Assembly (NCBI GenBank): GCA_024695565.1
Contig: JAILHX010000054.1
Location: 1-36,703, forward strand
From: Saccharofermentans sp.
Lineage (GTDB): Bacteria; Bacillota_A; Clostridia; Saccharofermentanales; Saccharofermentanaceae
Direction of reading: 5' to 3'
DNA length: 36,703 nt
The position numbers and the translations under genes were made by a program. Under the pieces are notes generated by a model. It saw nothing but the letters and a program-made list of their open reading frames with translations. It searched no databases and was not told the origin of the DNA. Shown here in pieces: positions 25,054 to 32,222 of this stretch; the stretch's first letter is position 1; each line of letters begins with the position of its first letter.

Positions 25054-25082
25054 TTGACATTAGACACCTGCCCTAATATAAT
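25054..25082 (+). promoter_or_regulatory. Consensus promoter of the rpmH operon
   Basis: Perfect TTGACA (25054-25059) and perfect TATAAT (25077-25082) are separated by exactly 17 bp, the ideal sigma-A promoter. Transcription would start near 25089, leaving a leader of about 85 bases before rpmH. It drives at least rpmH-rnpA and probably the whole block. Confidence 0.93.
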
Positions 25083-25173
25083 TTTCAGGTTATATTAAAA
25101 TTGTCTTATTATGCGCTGCCGCCAAAAACGCGGGTGTGCAACTGAGAAAAAGCAATTATCGGAGGATATATTT

Positions 25174-25311
25174 ATGGCAAAGATGACTTTTCAGCCTAAG
25201 AAAAGACAGAGAGCTAAGGTTCATGGCTTCAGAGCCAGAATGGAAACTGCTAACGGCCGCAAGGTTCTTGCAGCAAGAAGAGCCAAGGGCAGAAAGAGAC
25301 TTGCAGTCTGA
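25174..25311 (+). CDS. rpmH: 50S ribosomal protein L34
   Basis: L34 is a very small basic protein of the large subunit. The 45-residue product contains the invariant [19 protein letters not shown] core and ends in [11 protein letters not shown], the usual L34 length and pattern. Two extra residues (AK) sit between the initiator Met and the Met that often begins L34. GGAGG precedes the ATG at 25174. It is first in the conserved rpmH-rnpA-yidD-yidC block. dnaA, often found upstream on the other strand, is absent. Confidence 0.97.
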   Translation: MAKMTFQPKKRQRAKVHGFRARMETANGRKVLAARRAKGRKRLAV

Positions 25312-25339
25312 TAACGAGACTTAAGGTCGCATTCTCGCT

Positions 25340-25711
25340 TTGAAATCGGTAGCTTTAAGATTCAATTTTGAATTTAACAGGGTTTACCGGTACGGAAGAT
25401 TCGCAACCGGCAGATACCTGTCGGTTCACGTGCTTAGAAGACGGGAAGGAACCACCCAGAGCGGATACAAAGTTGACCCGGCCTTGAGGAGAACCGGCTT
25501 TTGTGCGAACAAGAAAGAACTTGGCGCAGTCGGAAGGAACCGTGCAAGGCGTTTGATGAGAGAATCCTACAGAATGCTGGAGGACAGACTCCCTGAAGGG
25601 TACGATTACGTTTTCACTTTGAAGGCAAAGGGAGGAATCCCTGATTTTCACGAACTTAGCACGGATATGGGGAAGTGTCTTACAAGGCTTGATCTTTTAC
25701 AGGAGATCTGA
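25340..25711 (+). CDS. rnpA: Ribonuclease P protein component
   Basis: RnpA binds the RNase P RNA and helps it cleave the 5' leader from tRNA precursors. The 123-residue product shows the family's N-terminal [15 protein letters not shown] pattern and the RNR motif [17 protein letters not shown] (about 62-78) that contacts the catalytic RNA. The only start giving the full conserved N-terminus is a TTG at 25340, and it lacks a clear Shine-Dalgarno. Expression may depend on coupling to rpmH, which ends 28 bases upstream. Position right after rpmH is diagnostic. Confidence 0.93.
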   Translation: MKSVALRFNFEFNRVYRYGRFATGRYLSVHVLRRREGTTQSGYKVDPALRRTGFCANKKELGAVGRNRARRLMRESYRMLEDRLPEGYDYVFTLKAKGGIPDFHELSTDMGKCLTRLDLLQEI

Positions 25712-25712
25712 C

Positions 25713-25925
25713 ATGATCCGCAAAGCTGTAATAGGAATGGTTCGCTGGTATCAGAAGTATATATCTCCCGCCATGGGACCTCATTGCAAGTACCAACCGA
25801 CATGTTCACAGTATATGATCGATGCAGTCACTAAGTACGGCGTTATTAAGGGCGGACTTATGGGAATCTGGCGGATCCTGAGATGCAACCCTTTTTCCAA
25901 AGGCGGATACGATCCAGTCAAATAA
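25713..25925 (+). CDS. yidD: Membrane protein insertion efficiency factor YidD
   Basis: YidD is a small membrane-associated protein thought to help YidC-dependent insertion. The 70-residue product begins with an amphipathic segment, [10 protein letters not shown], then [11 protein letters not shown] with its conserved cysteines, and ends with [15 protein letters not shown], all hallmarks of the family. AGGAGA lies just before the ATG at 25713. The ATG follows the rnpA stop closely. An upstream start inside rnpA is possible but has no site. Confidence 0.96.
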   Translation: MIRKAVIGMVRWYQKYISPAMGPHCKYQPTCSQYMIDAVTKYGVIKGGLMGIWRILRCNPFSKGGYDPVK

Positions 25926-25965
25926 TCAGACCCCTGGCATCACTATTTAGTTCCGGAGAGTAATA

Positions 25966-27066
25966 ATGGAAGACATTATCGTTCAGTTATCAATTCTCGA
26001 CCCGCTGTACTTCGTGTTCGGCTGGCTTACGAGAGTTTTGTTTAATTTCTTCGGTAATTACGGTTTGGCAATTATCTTCCTTACCGTAATCATCAGAGGA
26101 GCACTTATCCCGCTTAACATCAAATCACAGAAGTCCATGCTTAAGATGCAGGCCTTGAGCGGCAAGCAGGCTGAACTTCAGCGTTTGTATGGCGACGATA
26201 AGGAGAAGTACCAGGAAGAATTAATGAAGCTTCAGAAGGAGAACGGCGCAGGCGGTCTGTCAGGATGCCTTCTTCCTTTCCTTCAATTGTTCTTCATCTG
26301 GCCTATGTACCGTATCGTCAGCGGACCTTTGATCTACCTCTCACAGGTATCCAAGGAAAATATCCAGGCAATGATCGATCTGGGCAAGAATATGGGTGAC
26401 GGCATTTTCTCCGGCAACATCACTCCCGAGATCCACATCAACCTCATTAAGGCACTTAACGAGAACGCCCAGTTCTTAAGTGAGTGTATCAACAGAGGAT
26501 ATATTAAGCTCGAACAGATGATCGACCTCCACTTCCTCGGAATGGATCTCTCGATCACACCTGCATGGAATCCTTTGGAGATCATCAAAGACCCCGGAAC
26601 TTATGTCCCGATGCTCATCATCCCGGTCCTCGTTGTTCTCGTAAACATCGCTACTATGCAGCTTACAAAGTTCCTTAAGCCCGGCTGGAAGGAAGAGGAA
26701 GAAGCTAAGAAGCGTGCTAAGAAGAATCCGGCCAGAGCAGGACAGGGCGACAAGAGCTCTGCAGAAGATATCACTCAGAACTCTCTTAAGATGATGAACT
26801 GGATGATGCCTATCCTCATGCTCGTAACAACATTTACGATGCCTGCGGCAATGGGTGTTTACTGGATCATCTCAGGACTCATGAGCATCCTCTCAAGCGT
26901 TATCGTATACTTCATGTTCACTAAGCCTTATGAAGCAAAGAAGGCTGAGATCGAAGCTAAGAAGGATGCAGTATTCAAGAAGTCCGGCAGAGCAAAGCTT
27001 GCAGGCGTTGATGCAGAAGCAGATGCAGAAACAGGCAAGAAGAACGGAAAGAAAAAGAAGAATTAA
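25966..27066 (+). CDS. yidC: Membrane protein insertase YidC/SpoIIIJ/Oxa1
   Basis: YidC inserts membrane proteins, alone or with SecYEG. The 366-residue product is of the Gram-positive type, without the large periplasmic domain. The first core membrane segment (about 30-50, ending VIIRGALIPL) carries the groove arginine Arg44. The cytoplasmic hairpin with QxxxxKLQKENGAGG follows at about 68-97, and the remaining segments contain FLQLFFIWPMYR and the late PAAMGVYWIISG element. The C-terminus is strongly basic (KKNGKKKKN), as is common for ribosome contact. No lipobox is visible. GGAGAG precedes the ATG. Confidence 0.95.
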   Translation: MEDIIVQLSILDPLYFVFGWLTRVLFNFFGNYGLAIIFLTVIIRGALIPLNIKSQKSMLKMQALSGKQAELQRLYGDDKEKYQEELMKLQKENGAGGLSGCLLPFLQLFFIWPMYRIVSGPLIYLSQVSKENIQAMIDLGKNMGDGIFSGNITPEIHINLIKALNENAQFLSECINRGYIKLEQMIDLHFLGMDLSITPAWNPLEIIKDPGTYVPMLIIPVLVVLVNIATMQLTKFLKPGWKEEEEAKKRAKKNPARAGQGDKSSAEDITQNSLKMMNWMMPILMLVTTFTMPAAMGVYWIISGLMSILSSVIVYFMFTKPYEAKKAEIEAKKDAVFKKSGRAKLAGVDAEADAETGKKNGKKKKN

Positions 27067-27093
27067 TATTGGCTCGAAGGAGGCCTTACACAT

Positions 27094-27813
27094 ATGGAGA
27101 AGACAGTAATCAAGACAGGTAAGACAATTGATGAAGCAATTGAGGCAGCTCTCTCCGAGCTCGGATGCACAAAAGAGCAGGCAACCATCGAGGTTGTTGA
27201 TGAAGGCACAGAAGGCGGTTTCTTAGGTTTAGGCAGAAAAGACGCTGAAGTTAAGGTTACATTTAATTCTGAAGATTCCGGCGAGAGCGCTGCTCCTGCC
27301 GAGGAGTCTGATGATACATATTTCGGTGATGACGAGAGCTTCGAAGGTGACGCTGTAAGCGAAGCTGAAGATGCAGCTGCAAACTTCGTAGCTGAGGTTC
27401 TCTCAGGCATCGGCATCCACGGCAACATGGATTCTTATAGAGAAGACGATACTATCTATATCTCAGTTACCGGTTCTGACTGCGGCGCTGCTATCGGCCG
27501 TCACGGTGAGACTCTCGAAGCTATCTCATACATGACAAACCTTATCGCAAACAAGCACAGCGAGCAGAGAGTTCACGTTTATCTGGACGTCGGCGGATAC
27601 AGAAAGCACAGAGAGCAGGTCATCAAGGGCCTCGCTGACAAGGCAGCATCCAGAGTAAGACGTTCAGGCCGTAAGGTTACAATGGAGGCTATGAGCCCCG
27701 CTGAGAGAAGGATCGTTCACTCTTATCTCCAGGATGTAAACGGTGTAACAACACACAGCGAAGGTGTAGAGCCTAACAGATGTGTTGTTGTAACTCCTGA
27801 AGAGAAGAAGTAA
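27094..27813 (+). CDS. jag: RNA-binding protein Jag/KhpB (SpoIIIJ-associated)
   Basis: Jag/KhpB is an RNA-binding protein linked to cell-wall and division control in Firmicutes. The 239-residue product has a Jag N-terminal domain (about 1-50, EGGFLGLGRKDAEV), an acidic linker (about 57-95), a KH domain with the IGRHG loop (134-138), and an R3H domain with SPAERRIVH (201-209). AAGGAGG precedes the ATG. Placement directly after yidC is standard. Confidence 0.96.
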   Translation: MEKTVIKTGKTIDEAIEAALSELGCTKEQATIEVVDEGTEGGFLGLGRKDAEVKVTFNSEDSGESAAPAEESDDTYFGDDESFEGDAVSEAEDAAANFVAEVLSGIGIHGNMDSYREDDTIYISVTGSDCGAAIGRHGETLEAISYMTNLIANKHSEQRVHVYLDVGGYRKHREQVIKGLADKAASRVRRSGRKVTMEAMSPAERRIVHSYLQDVNGVTTHSEGVEPNRCVVVTPEEKK

Positions 27814-27856
27814 TCCGCTTTAGATATCACTTTTCGATAACCGCGGGCATTAAGCT

Positions 27857-29281
27857 ATGTATTCGTATGATGACGAACCTATCTGCGCCTGCTCCACGCC
27901 GGCCGGAATATCAGGCATAGCAGTTATCCGTATCTCGGGTAACGGCTGTGGGGAACTTGTCAATAAATGTTCCGTCATCTTAAGATCTTGCGGCGATTAT
28001 TCCAAAGTCTCAGAACTTCCGGGTTACACATGTGCATTCGGCTACGTTAAGGATCCTTCCTGTGACCTTAAGGTAGACGAAGTTATATTCACGCACTTTG
28101 AAGCTCCCCATTCTTATACGGGCGAAGAGATGGTCGAGATATCATCCCACGGTTCCGGCGCTGTAAAGCAGGAGATACTCAAGTGTCTCGGCATGTCAGG
28201 GATAAGAATGGCATACCCCGGAGAGTTTTCGAGAAGGGCATTCATAAACGGCAAGATGAGCCTGGCTTCAGCTGAAGCTGTTATGGATGTCATCAACAGT
28301 GAGACCGAGAGACAGCTCGAAGCTGCCGGAAGCCTTATGTCAGGCAAGCTCGCTGAAGAGATCGATCATATCGAGAAGACACTTTACGATCAGGCAGCCA
28401 TGCTTGAGACTTTCACAGAATTTGACACGGAAGACGATGAAGCTGAAGAACAGGCTAAGCTTGAGACCGTCAAGGATAACCTTAGCGACTGCCACGACAG
28501 GCTTACTTCTCTTTGCAAGGGATACGGCAAGGGCAGGATCTTATCAGAGAGGCTCCGTGTGGCGCTCTTGGGACTTCCCAACAGCGGCAAGAGCACTCTT
28601 CTTAATACACTCACCGGTTTTGACAGAGCGATCGTTACAGAGGTTGCAGGAACCACCAGAGACACCATCGAAGTTCAGGTAAACATCAACGGGATCCCCG
28701 TTACTCTCATTGATACTGCAGGCATCCGCGAGACAGAGGACATCATTGAGTCCATGGGCATCGGCAGAGCCATTGAAGCAGGCAGGGGCGCAGACATGAT
28801 CTTCTACATGATCCCGCCTGACATGACATCAGACGAAGTTTATTCCGGAGTTAAGGAGATCATTGAAGACTGTGATTCCGTTACCGCAGTGTTCTCGAAA
28901 AGCGATGCCGGCGACAATCCGGAGAGGAAAGAGATCGAAGATAAGCTCGGCTCGCTCGGCGTGAAGAATTTCATTTCTGTCAGCGCAGAAGAAGACCTCA
29001 ATATCGATAAGCTCGAGGATGCGATCATCGACTTCTATAACGAACTCGGCGGCGGCGCATCTGAAGGCCTTCTTATCACAAACAGCAGACATTATCTTAA
29101 ATTCAACAAGGCATCCAAGAAGCTCGCACTTGCTCTGGATGCACTTGATAACAATCTCGGCACCGAAGTATGCGCATCCGCATTGAGAGCGTGCCTTGAT
29201 GAGATCGGAGAGATAACCGGAAAGACGGTTTCCGCGACTCTGGCCGATACTATCTTCTCGAGATTCTGCATAGGTAAATAA
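27857..29281 (+). CDS. mnmE: tRNA modification GTPase MnmE
   Basis: MnmE works with MnmG to install the carboxymethylaminomethyl group on wobble uridine 34 of certain tRNAs. The 474-residue product has the N-terminal tetrahydrofolate-binding domain (ICACSTPAGISGIAVIRISG, about 9-28), a helical domain, an inserted G domain with P-loop GLPNSGKS (239-246), DTAG (286-289) and SKSD, and the C-terminal FCIGK motif with the catalytic cysteine. No good Shine-Dalgarno is visible before the ATG. It is followed immediately by mnmG with no gap. Confidence 0.97.
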   Translation: MYSYDDEPICACSTPAGISGIAVIRISGNGCGELVNKCSVILRSCGDYSKVSELPGYTCAFGYVKDPSCDLKVDEVIFTHFEAPHSYTGEEMVEISSHGSGAVKQEILKCLGMSGIRMAYPGEFSRRAFINGKMSLASAEAVMDVINSETERQLEAAGSLMSGKLAEEIDHIEKTLYDQAAMLETFTEFDTEDDEAEEQAKLETVKDNLSDCHDRLTSLCKGYGKGRILSERLRVALLGLPNSGKSTLLNTLTGFDRAIVTEVAGTTRDTIEVQVNINGIPVTLIDTAGIRETEDIIESMGIGRAIEAGRGADMIFYMIPPDMTSDEVYSGVKEIIEDCDSVTAVFSKSDAGDNPERKEIEDKLGSLGVKNFISVSAEEDLNIDKLEDAIIDFYNELGGGASEGLLITNSRHYLKFNKASKKLALALDALDNNLGTEVCASALRACLDEIGEITGKTVSATLADTIFSRFCIGK

Positions 29282-31216
29282 ATGACTATCCGTGAAGCTT
29301 TAGAGTTGGAAAGAAGCTTTGAAGCGGGAACATTCGATGTTGCCGTTGTAGGAGCAGGTCATGCCGGATGCGAAGCAGCTCACGCAGCAGCAAAGCTCGG
29401 TCTTAACACGATCCTTTTCACATTATCTTTAGACAGTCTTGCGAATCTTCCGTGCAACCCTTCGATTGGCGGCACTTCAAAAGGCCAGCTCGTAAGAGAG
29501 ATCGATGCTCTGGGCGGCGTTATGGGAATAATGGCCGATAAATGTGCTGTCCAGATGCGGATGCTCAACAGGAGCAAGGGCCCTGCTGTTTATTCTCCGA
29601 GAGCCCAGGAAGACCGTGCGATGTATTCGATCGAGATGAAGAACTATCTTGAGAATCTTCCCAATCTTACATTGAAGCAGGCTCACATCACAGAACTTCT
29701 TACGGATGAGGAAGGCAATGCTGCAGGCGTAATGACTGAGGGCAAGGCAGTATATAATGCCCGTGCCGTTGTTATCTGCTCAGGCACATATATGCAGGCC
29801 CGGATCATCAGAGGCGAAGTTATCGTAGAGAGCGGACCTGACGGACTTCCAAGATCTGTCGGATTGTCAGATTCACTTAAATCCCTTGGTGTTCCGCTAT
29901 TAAGATTTAAGACCGGGACTCCCGTAAGGGTCAATTCCAATTCAGTCGATTTCTCGCAGATGACCAGACAGGACGGCGAAGACGATGTTCCTCCGTTCTC
30001 ATACAGGAACGAGATGGAAGGTATTCTTCCCGCACCTTCAGAAGAGCAGATCCCGTGCTGGTCTATCTGGACGACGGATGAGACGCGTCAGGTAATTGCA
30101 GATAACATGGACAGATCGCCCCTCTACAGCGGCGAGATCAAGGGCGTGGGCCCGAGATACTGTCCTTCGATAGAAGATAAGTTCATGAGGTTCAAGGATA
30201 AGACGAGACACCAGATCTTCGTTGAACCGATGGGCAGACATACAAATGAGATGTATCTTCAGGGGTTTTCGACGAGCCTTCCTGAAGAGATCCAGGAGAA
30301 GATGGTAAAGTCTCTGCCGGGTCTTGCAAACGCGAAGATCCAGAGAGCTGCTTATGCCATTGAGTACGATCTTGTTGATCCTCTCTCCATCAAGGCAAGC
30401 CTGGAATCAAAGGTCGTACCCGGTCTTTATACCGCAGGCCAGATCAACGGCTCATCAGGCTATGAGGAAGCAGCCGCACAGGGCATAGTTGCGGGCATCA
30501 ATGCCGCAATGAAGCTTTTAGGCAGGGAAGCGGTCATTATCGACAGATCGCAGGGTTATATCGGCGTTCTTATCGACGACCTCGTTACCAAGGGTACGAA
30601 CGAGCCATACCGCATGATGACTTCCCGCGCGGAATACAGACTGTTCTTAAGACAGGATAATGCCGATGAGAGACTTACTCCCATAGGCCATGAGATTGGA
30701 CTTATCAGCGATGAGGTTTTCGAAAAGTTTGAGAAGAAAGTCGAAGCGATCGCAAAAGAGACCGAGAGACTTAAGACGACTTATGTAGCTCCCACGGAAG
30801 AACTGAAGTCACTTCTTGATACATGTGGTCAGACCCTGCCGAAGTCCGGTGAGAGTTTGGCTGACCTCATCAAGCGTCCGGGTGTAACTTACGATCTTCT
30901 GGCACCTGTTGATAAGGCCCGGAAAGAATTAAGCCGCAACATAACCTTCGCCTGTGAGACAAACATCAAGTACGAAGGTTATCTGAACCTCGAGAAAGAG
31001 AAGATAGAGAAGTTTAAAAACTTAGAGAAGATCCGTATTCCTGACGATATCGATTATTCGCTTATAAAGGGACTCAGGATCGAAGCAACACAGAAGCTTA
31101 CTGATATGAAGCCCGAGAACGTCGGAAGAGCTTCAAGAATATCGGGTGTATCACCGGCAGACTGCGAAGTGCTGCTGGTATATCTCGAGCAGAGAAGGAG
31201 ATCTGACAATGTCTGA
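29282..31216 (+). CDS. mnmG: tRNA uridine-5-carboxymethylaminomethyl modification enzyme MnmG
   Basis: MnmG is the FAD-binding partner of MnmE. The 644-residue product has the Rossmann motif VVGAGHAGCEAA (22-33), the signatures PCNPSIGGTSKGQLVREIDALGG (about 58-80) and GPRYCPSIEDK, and the C-terminal helical domain that binds MnmE. About 15 residues precede the first strand, slightly more than usual. The ATG directly follows the mnmE stop, so translation is probably coupled. It overlaps rsmG by eight bases. Confidence 0.97.
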   Translation: MTIREALELERSFEAGTFDVAVVGAGHAGCEAAHAAAKLGLNTILFTLSLDSLANLPCNPSIGGTSKGQLVREIDALGGVMGIMADKCAVQMRMLNRSKGPAVYSPRAQEDRAMYSIEMKNYLENLPNLTLKQAHITELLTDEEGNAAGVMTEGKAVYNARAVVICSGTYMQARIIRGEVIVESGPDGLPRSVGLSDSLKSLGVPLLRFKTGTPVRVNSNSVDFSQMTRQDGEDDVPPFSYRNEMEGILPAPSEEQIPCWSIWTTDETRQVIADNMDRSPLYSGEIKGVGPRYCPSIEDKFMRFKDKTRHQIFVEPMGRHTNEMYLQGFSTSLPEEIQEKMVKSLPGLANAKIQRAAYAIEYDLVDPLSIKASLESKVVPGLYTAGQINGSSGYEEAAAQGIVAGINAAMKLLGREAVIIDRSQGYIGVLIDDLVTKGTNEPYRMMTSRAEYRLFLRQDNADERLTPIGHEIGLISDEVFEKFEKKVEAIAKETERLKTTYVAPTEELKSLLDTCGQTLPKSGESLADLIKRPGVTYDLLAPVDKARKELSRNITFACETNIKYEGYLNLEKEKIEKFKNLEKIRIPDDIDYSLIKGLRIEATQKLTDMKPENVGRASRISGVSPADCEVLLVYLEQRRRSDNV

Positions 31217-32072
31217 CGCTTTGTTTCCCAAAAGAAAACCTCTTACCAAAAAAGACATCGAGAGATTAAGGAAGACCCTTCCGAAGAAGGTCGAGATCGA
31301 TTCTGAGGGAACAAAGGTCACAGAGCGTGATGAAGAGGTCACTGATGTTGCGCCTATCCTGGAGTCTCATTCCGATGAGATAAGCGTTCCGCTGTCCGCA
31401 GAAGAGATCCGGGCGTTCCAGGTATATGCCTCCATGCTCAAGGAGAAGAATAAGGTCATGAACCTTACTGCCGTTGACGACGATAAGGGAATTGCCATGA
31501 AGCACTTCATAGATTCGCTTACTCTCTGCCCTTATATCAGGGAAGAAGAGAAGAAGTCAGATAAGACTCTCACATTCGCGGATGTCGGTACCGGCGCAGG
31601 GTTCCCGGGACTTCCGGTCAAGATATCCTGTCCCGAACTCTCTGTAACCCTCATGGATTCGCTTGAGAAGCGTCTCAAGTTCTTAAATGAGGTCATTACC
31701 GCATTAGACCTTAAGGACTGCTCTACGGTACATTCCAGAGCCGAAGATGCAGGCAGGAACAAGAAACACAGAGAGAAGTATGACATCGTTACGGCCAGAG
31801 CCGTAGCCAAGCTGTCCGTTCTTGCAGAATACTGCCTGCCCCTGGTTAAGGTCGGAGGAGTATTCCTTGCCATGAAGAGCCATTCAGATGAGGAAGAGAA
31901 CGAGGCACAGAAGGCTATTGCCCTTCTCGGCGGCACGATCGAGAAGACTGATTCGTTTAAGCTCCCCGGCACGGATATGGAGAGAACTATCATTGTCGTA
32001 AGGAAGATCCGTCCTACTCCCGCAAGGTTCCCGAGAAAAGCGGGCACACCGTCTAAAACCCCCATAGTCTGA
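31209..32072 (+). CDS. rsmG: 16S rRNA (guanine527-N7)-methyltransferase RsmG
   Basis: RsmG methylates G527 of 16S rRNA using S-adenosylmethionine; loss gives low-level streptomycin resistance in other bacteria. The product has the SAM motif DVGTGAGFPGLPVKI (125-139) and the MNLTAV motif near 84-89. I chose the ATG at 31209, which overlaps mnmG by eight bases and is preceded by AAGGAG. The 287-residue product then carries about 60 residues of charged N-terminal extension before the conserved fold, unlike the usual 210-240 residue enzymes. A basic, proline-containing C-terminal tail is also present. Confidence 0.94.
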   Translation: MSDALFPKRKPLTKKDIERLRKTLPKKVEIDSEGTKVTERDEEVTDVAPILESHSDEISVPLSAEEIRAFQVYASMLKEKNKVMNLTAVDDDKGIAMKHFIDSLTLCPYIREEEKKSDKTLTFADVGTGAGFPGLPVKISCPELSVTLMDSLEKRLKFLNEVITALDLKDCSTVHSRAEDAGRNKKHREKYDIVTARAVAKLSVLAEYCLPLVKVGGVFLAMKSHSDEEENEAQKAIALLGGTIEKTDSFKLPGTDMERTIIVVRKIRPTPARFPRKAGTPSKTPIV

Positions 32073-32104
32073 TAACAGGACATTTGTGCTATATATTATA
32101 ATAT

Positions 32105-32124
32105 TACGTGCGCGTGTGCGTATA
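32105..32124. other. Alternating purine-pyrimidine tract upstream of gyrA (Z-DNA-prone)
   Basis: Twenty consecutive bases alternate strictly between pyrimidine and purine (core ACGTGCGCGTGTGCGTATA). Such tracts can adopt left-handed Z-DNA under negative supercoiling. It ends eight bases before the gyrA -10 element and covers the place where a -35 would lie; no recognisable -35 is present. Confidence 0.6.
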
Positions 32125-32131
32125 GTTATGG

Positions 32132-32137
32132 TATAAT
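32132..32137 (+). promoter_or_regulatory. -10 element of the gyrA promoter
   Basis: A perfect TATAAT lies 85 bases upstream of the gyrA ATG. The -35 position (about 32109-32114) reads TGCGCG and is not a match, so promoter strength probably depends on topology or an activator. Transcription would start near 32144. Confidence 0.65.
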
Positions 32138-32177
32138 ACTTTAGTTTGTAGATATATATTTATATTTACTAAAGTAT
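32136..32177. promoter_or_regulatory. 10-bp inverted repeat at the gyrA transcription start
   Basis: ATACTTTAGT (32136-32145) is repeated inverted as ACTAAAGTAT (32168-32177) with 22 AT-rich bases between. The left arm overlaps the -10 element and the likely start point. It could be an operator or, less likely, a weak terminator for rsmG. Confidence 0.5.
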
Positions 32178-32185
32178 TTTAATAA

Positions 32186-32210
32186 CCCGTGAGATAAAGC
32201 TTTTCGCGGG
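32186..32210 (+). promoter_or_regulatory. Leader hairpin just before the gyrA ribosome-binding site
   Basis: CCCGTGAGA (32186-32194) can pair with TTTTCGCGGG (32202-32210), with two G-U pairs. It ends two bases before the GGAGG of gyrA. It may modulate translation, but no switching partner is evident. Confidence 0.35.
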
Positions 32211-32222
32211 CGGAGGCGACAG

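Noticed and set aside
25083..25173. Possible structured leader or L34 autoregulatory element before rpmH
   Set aside because: I found no stable stem or recognised motif in these roughly 90 bases. It looks like an ordinary leader.
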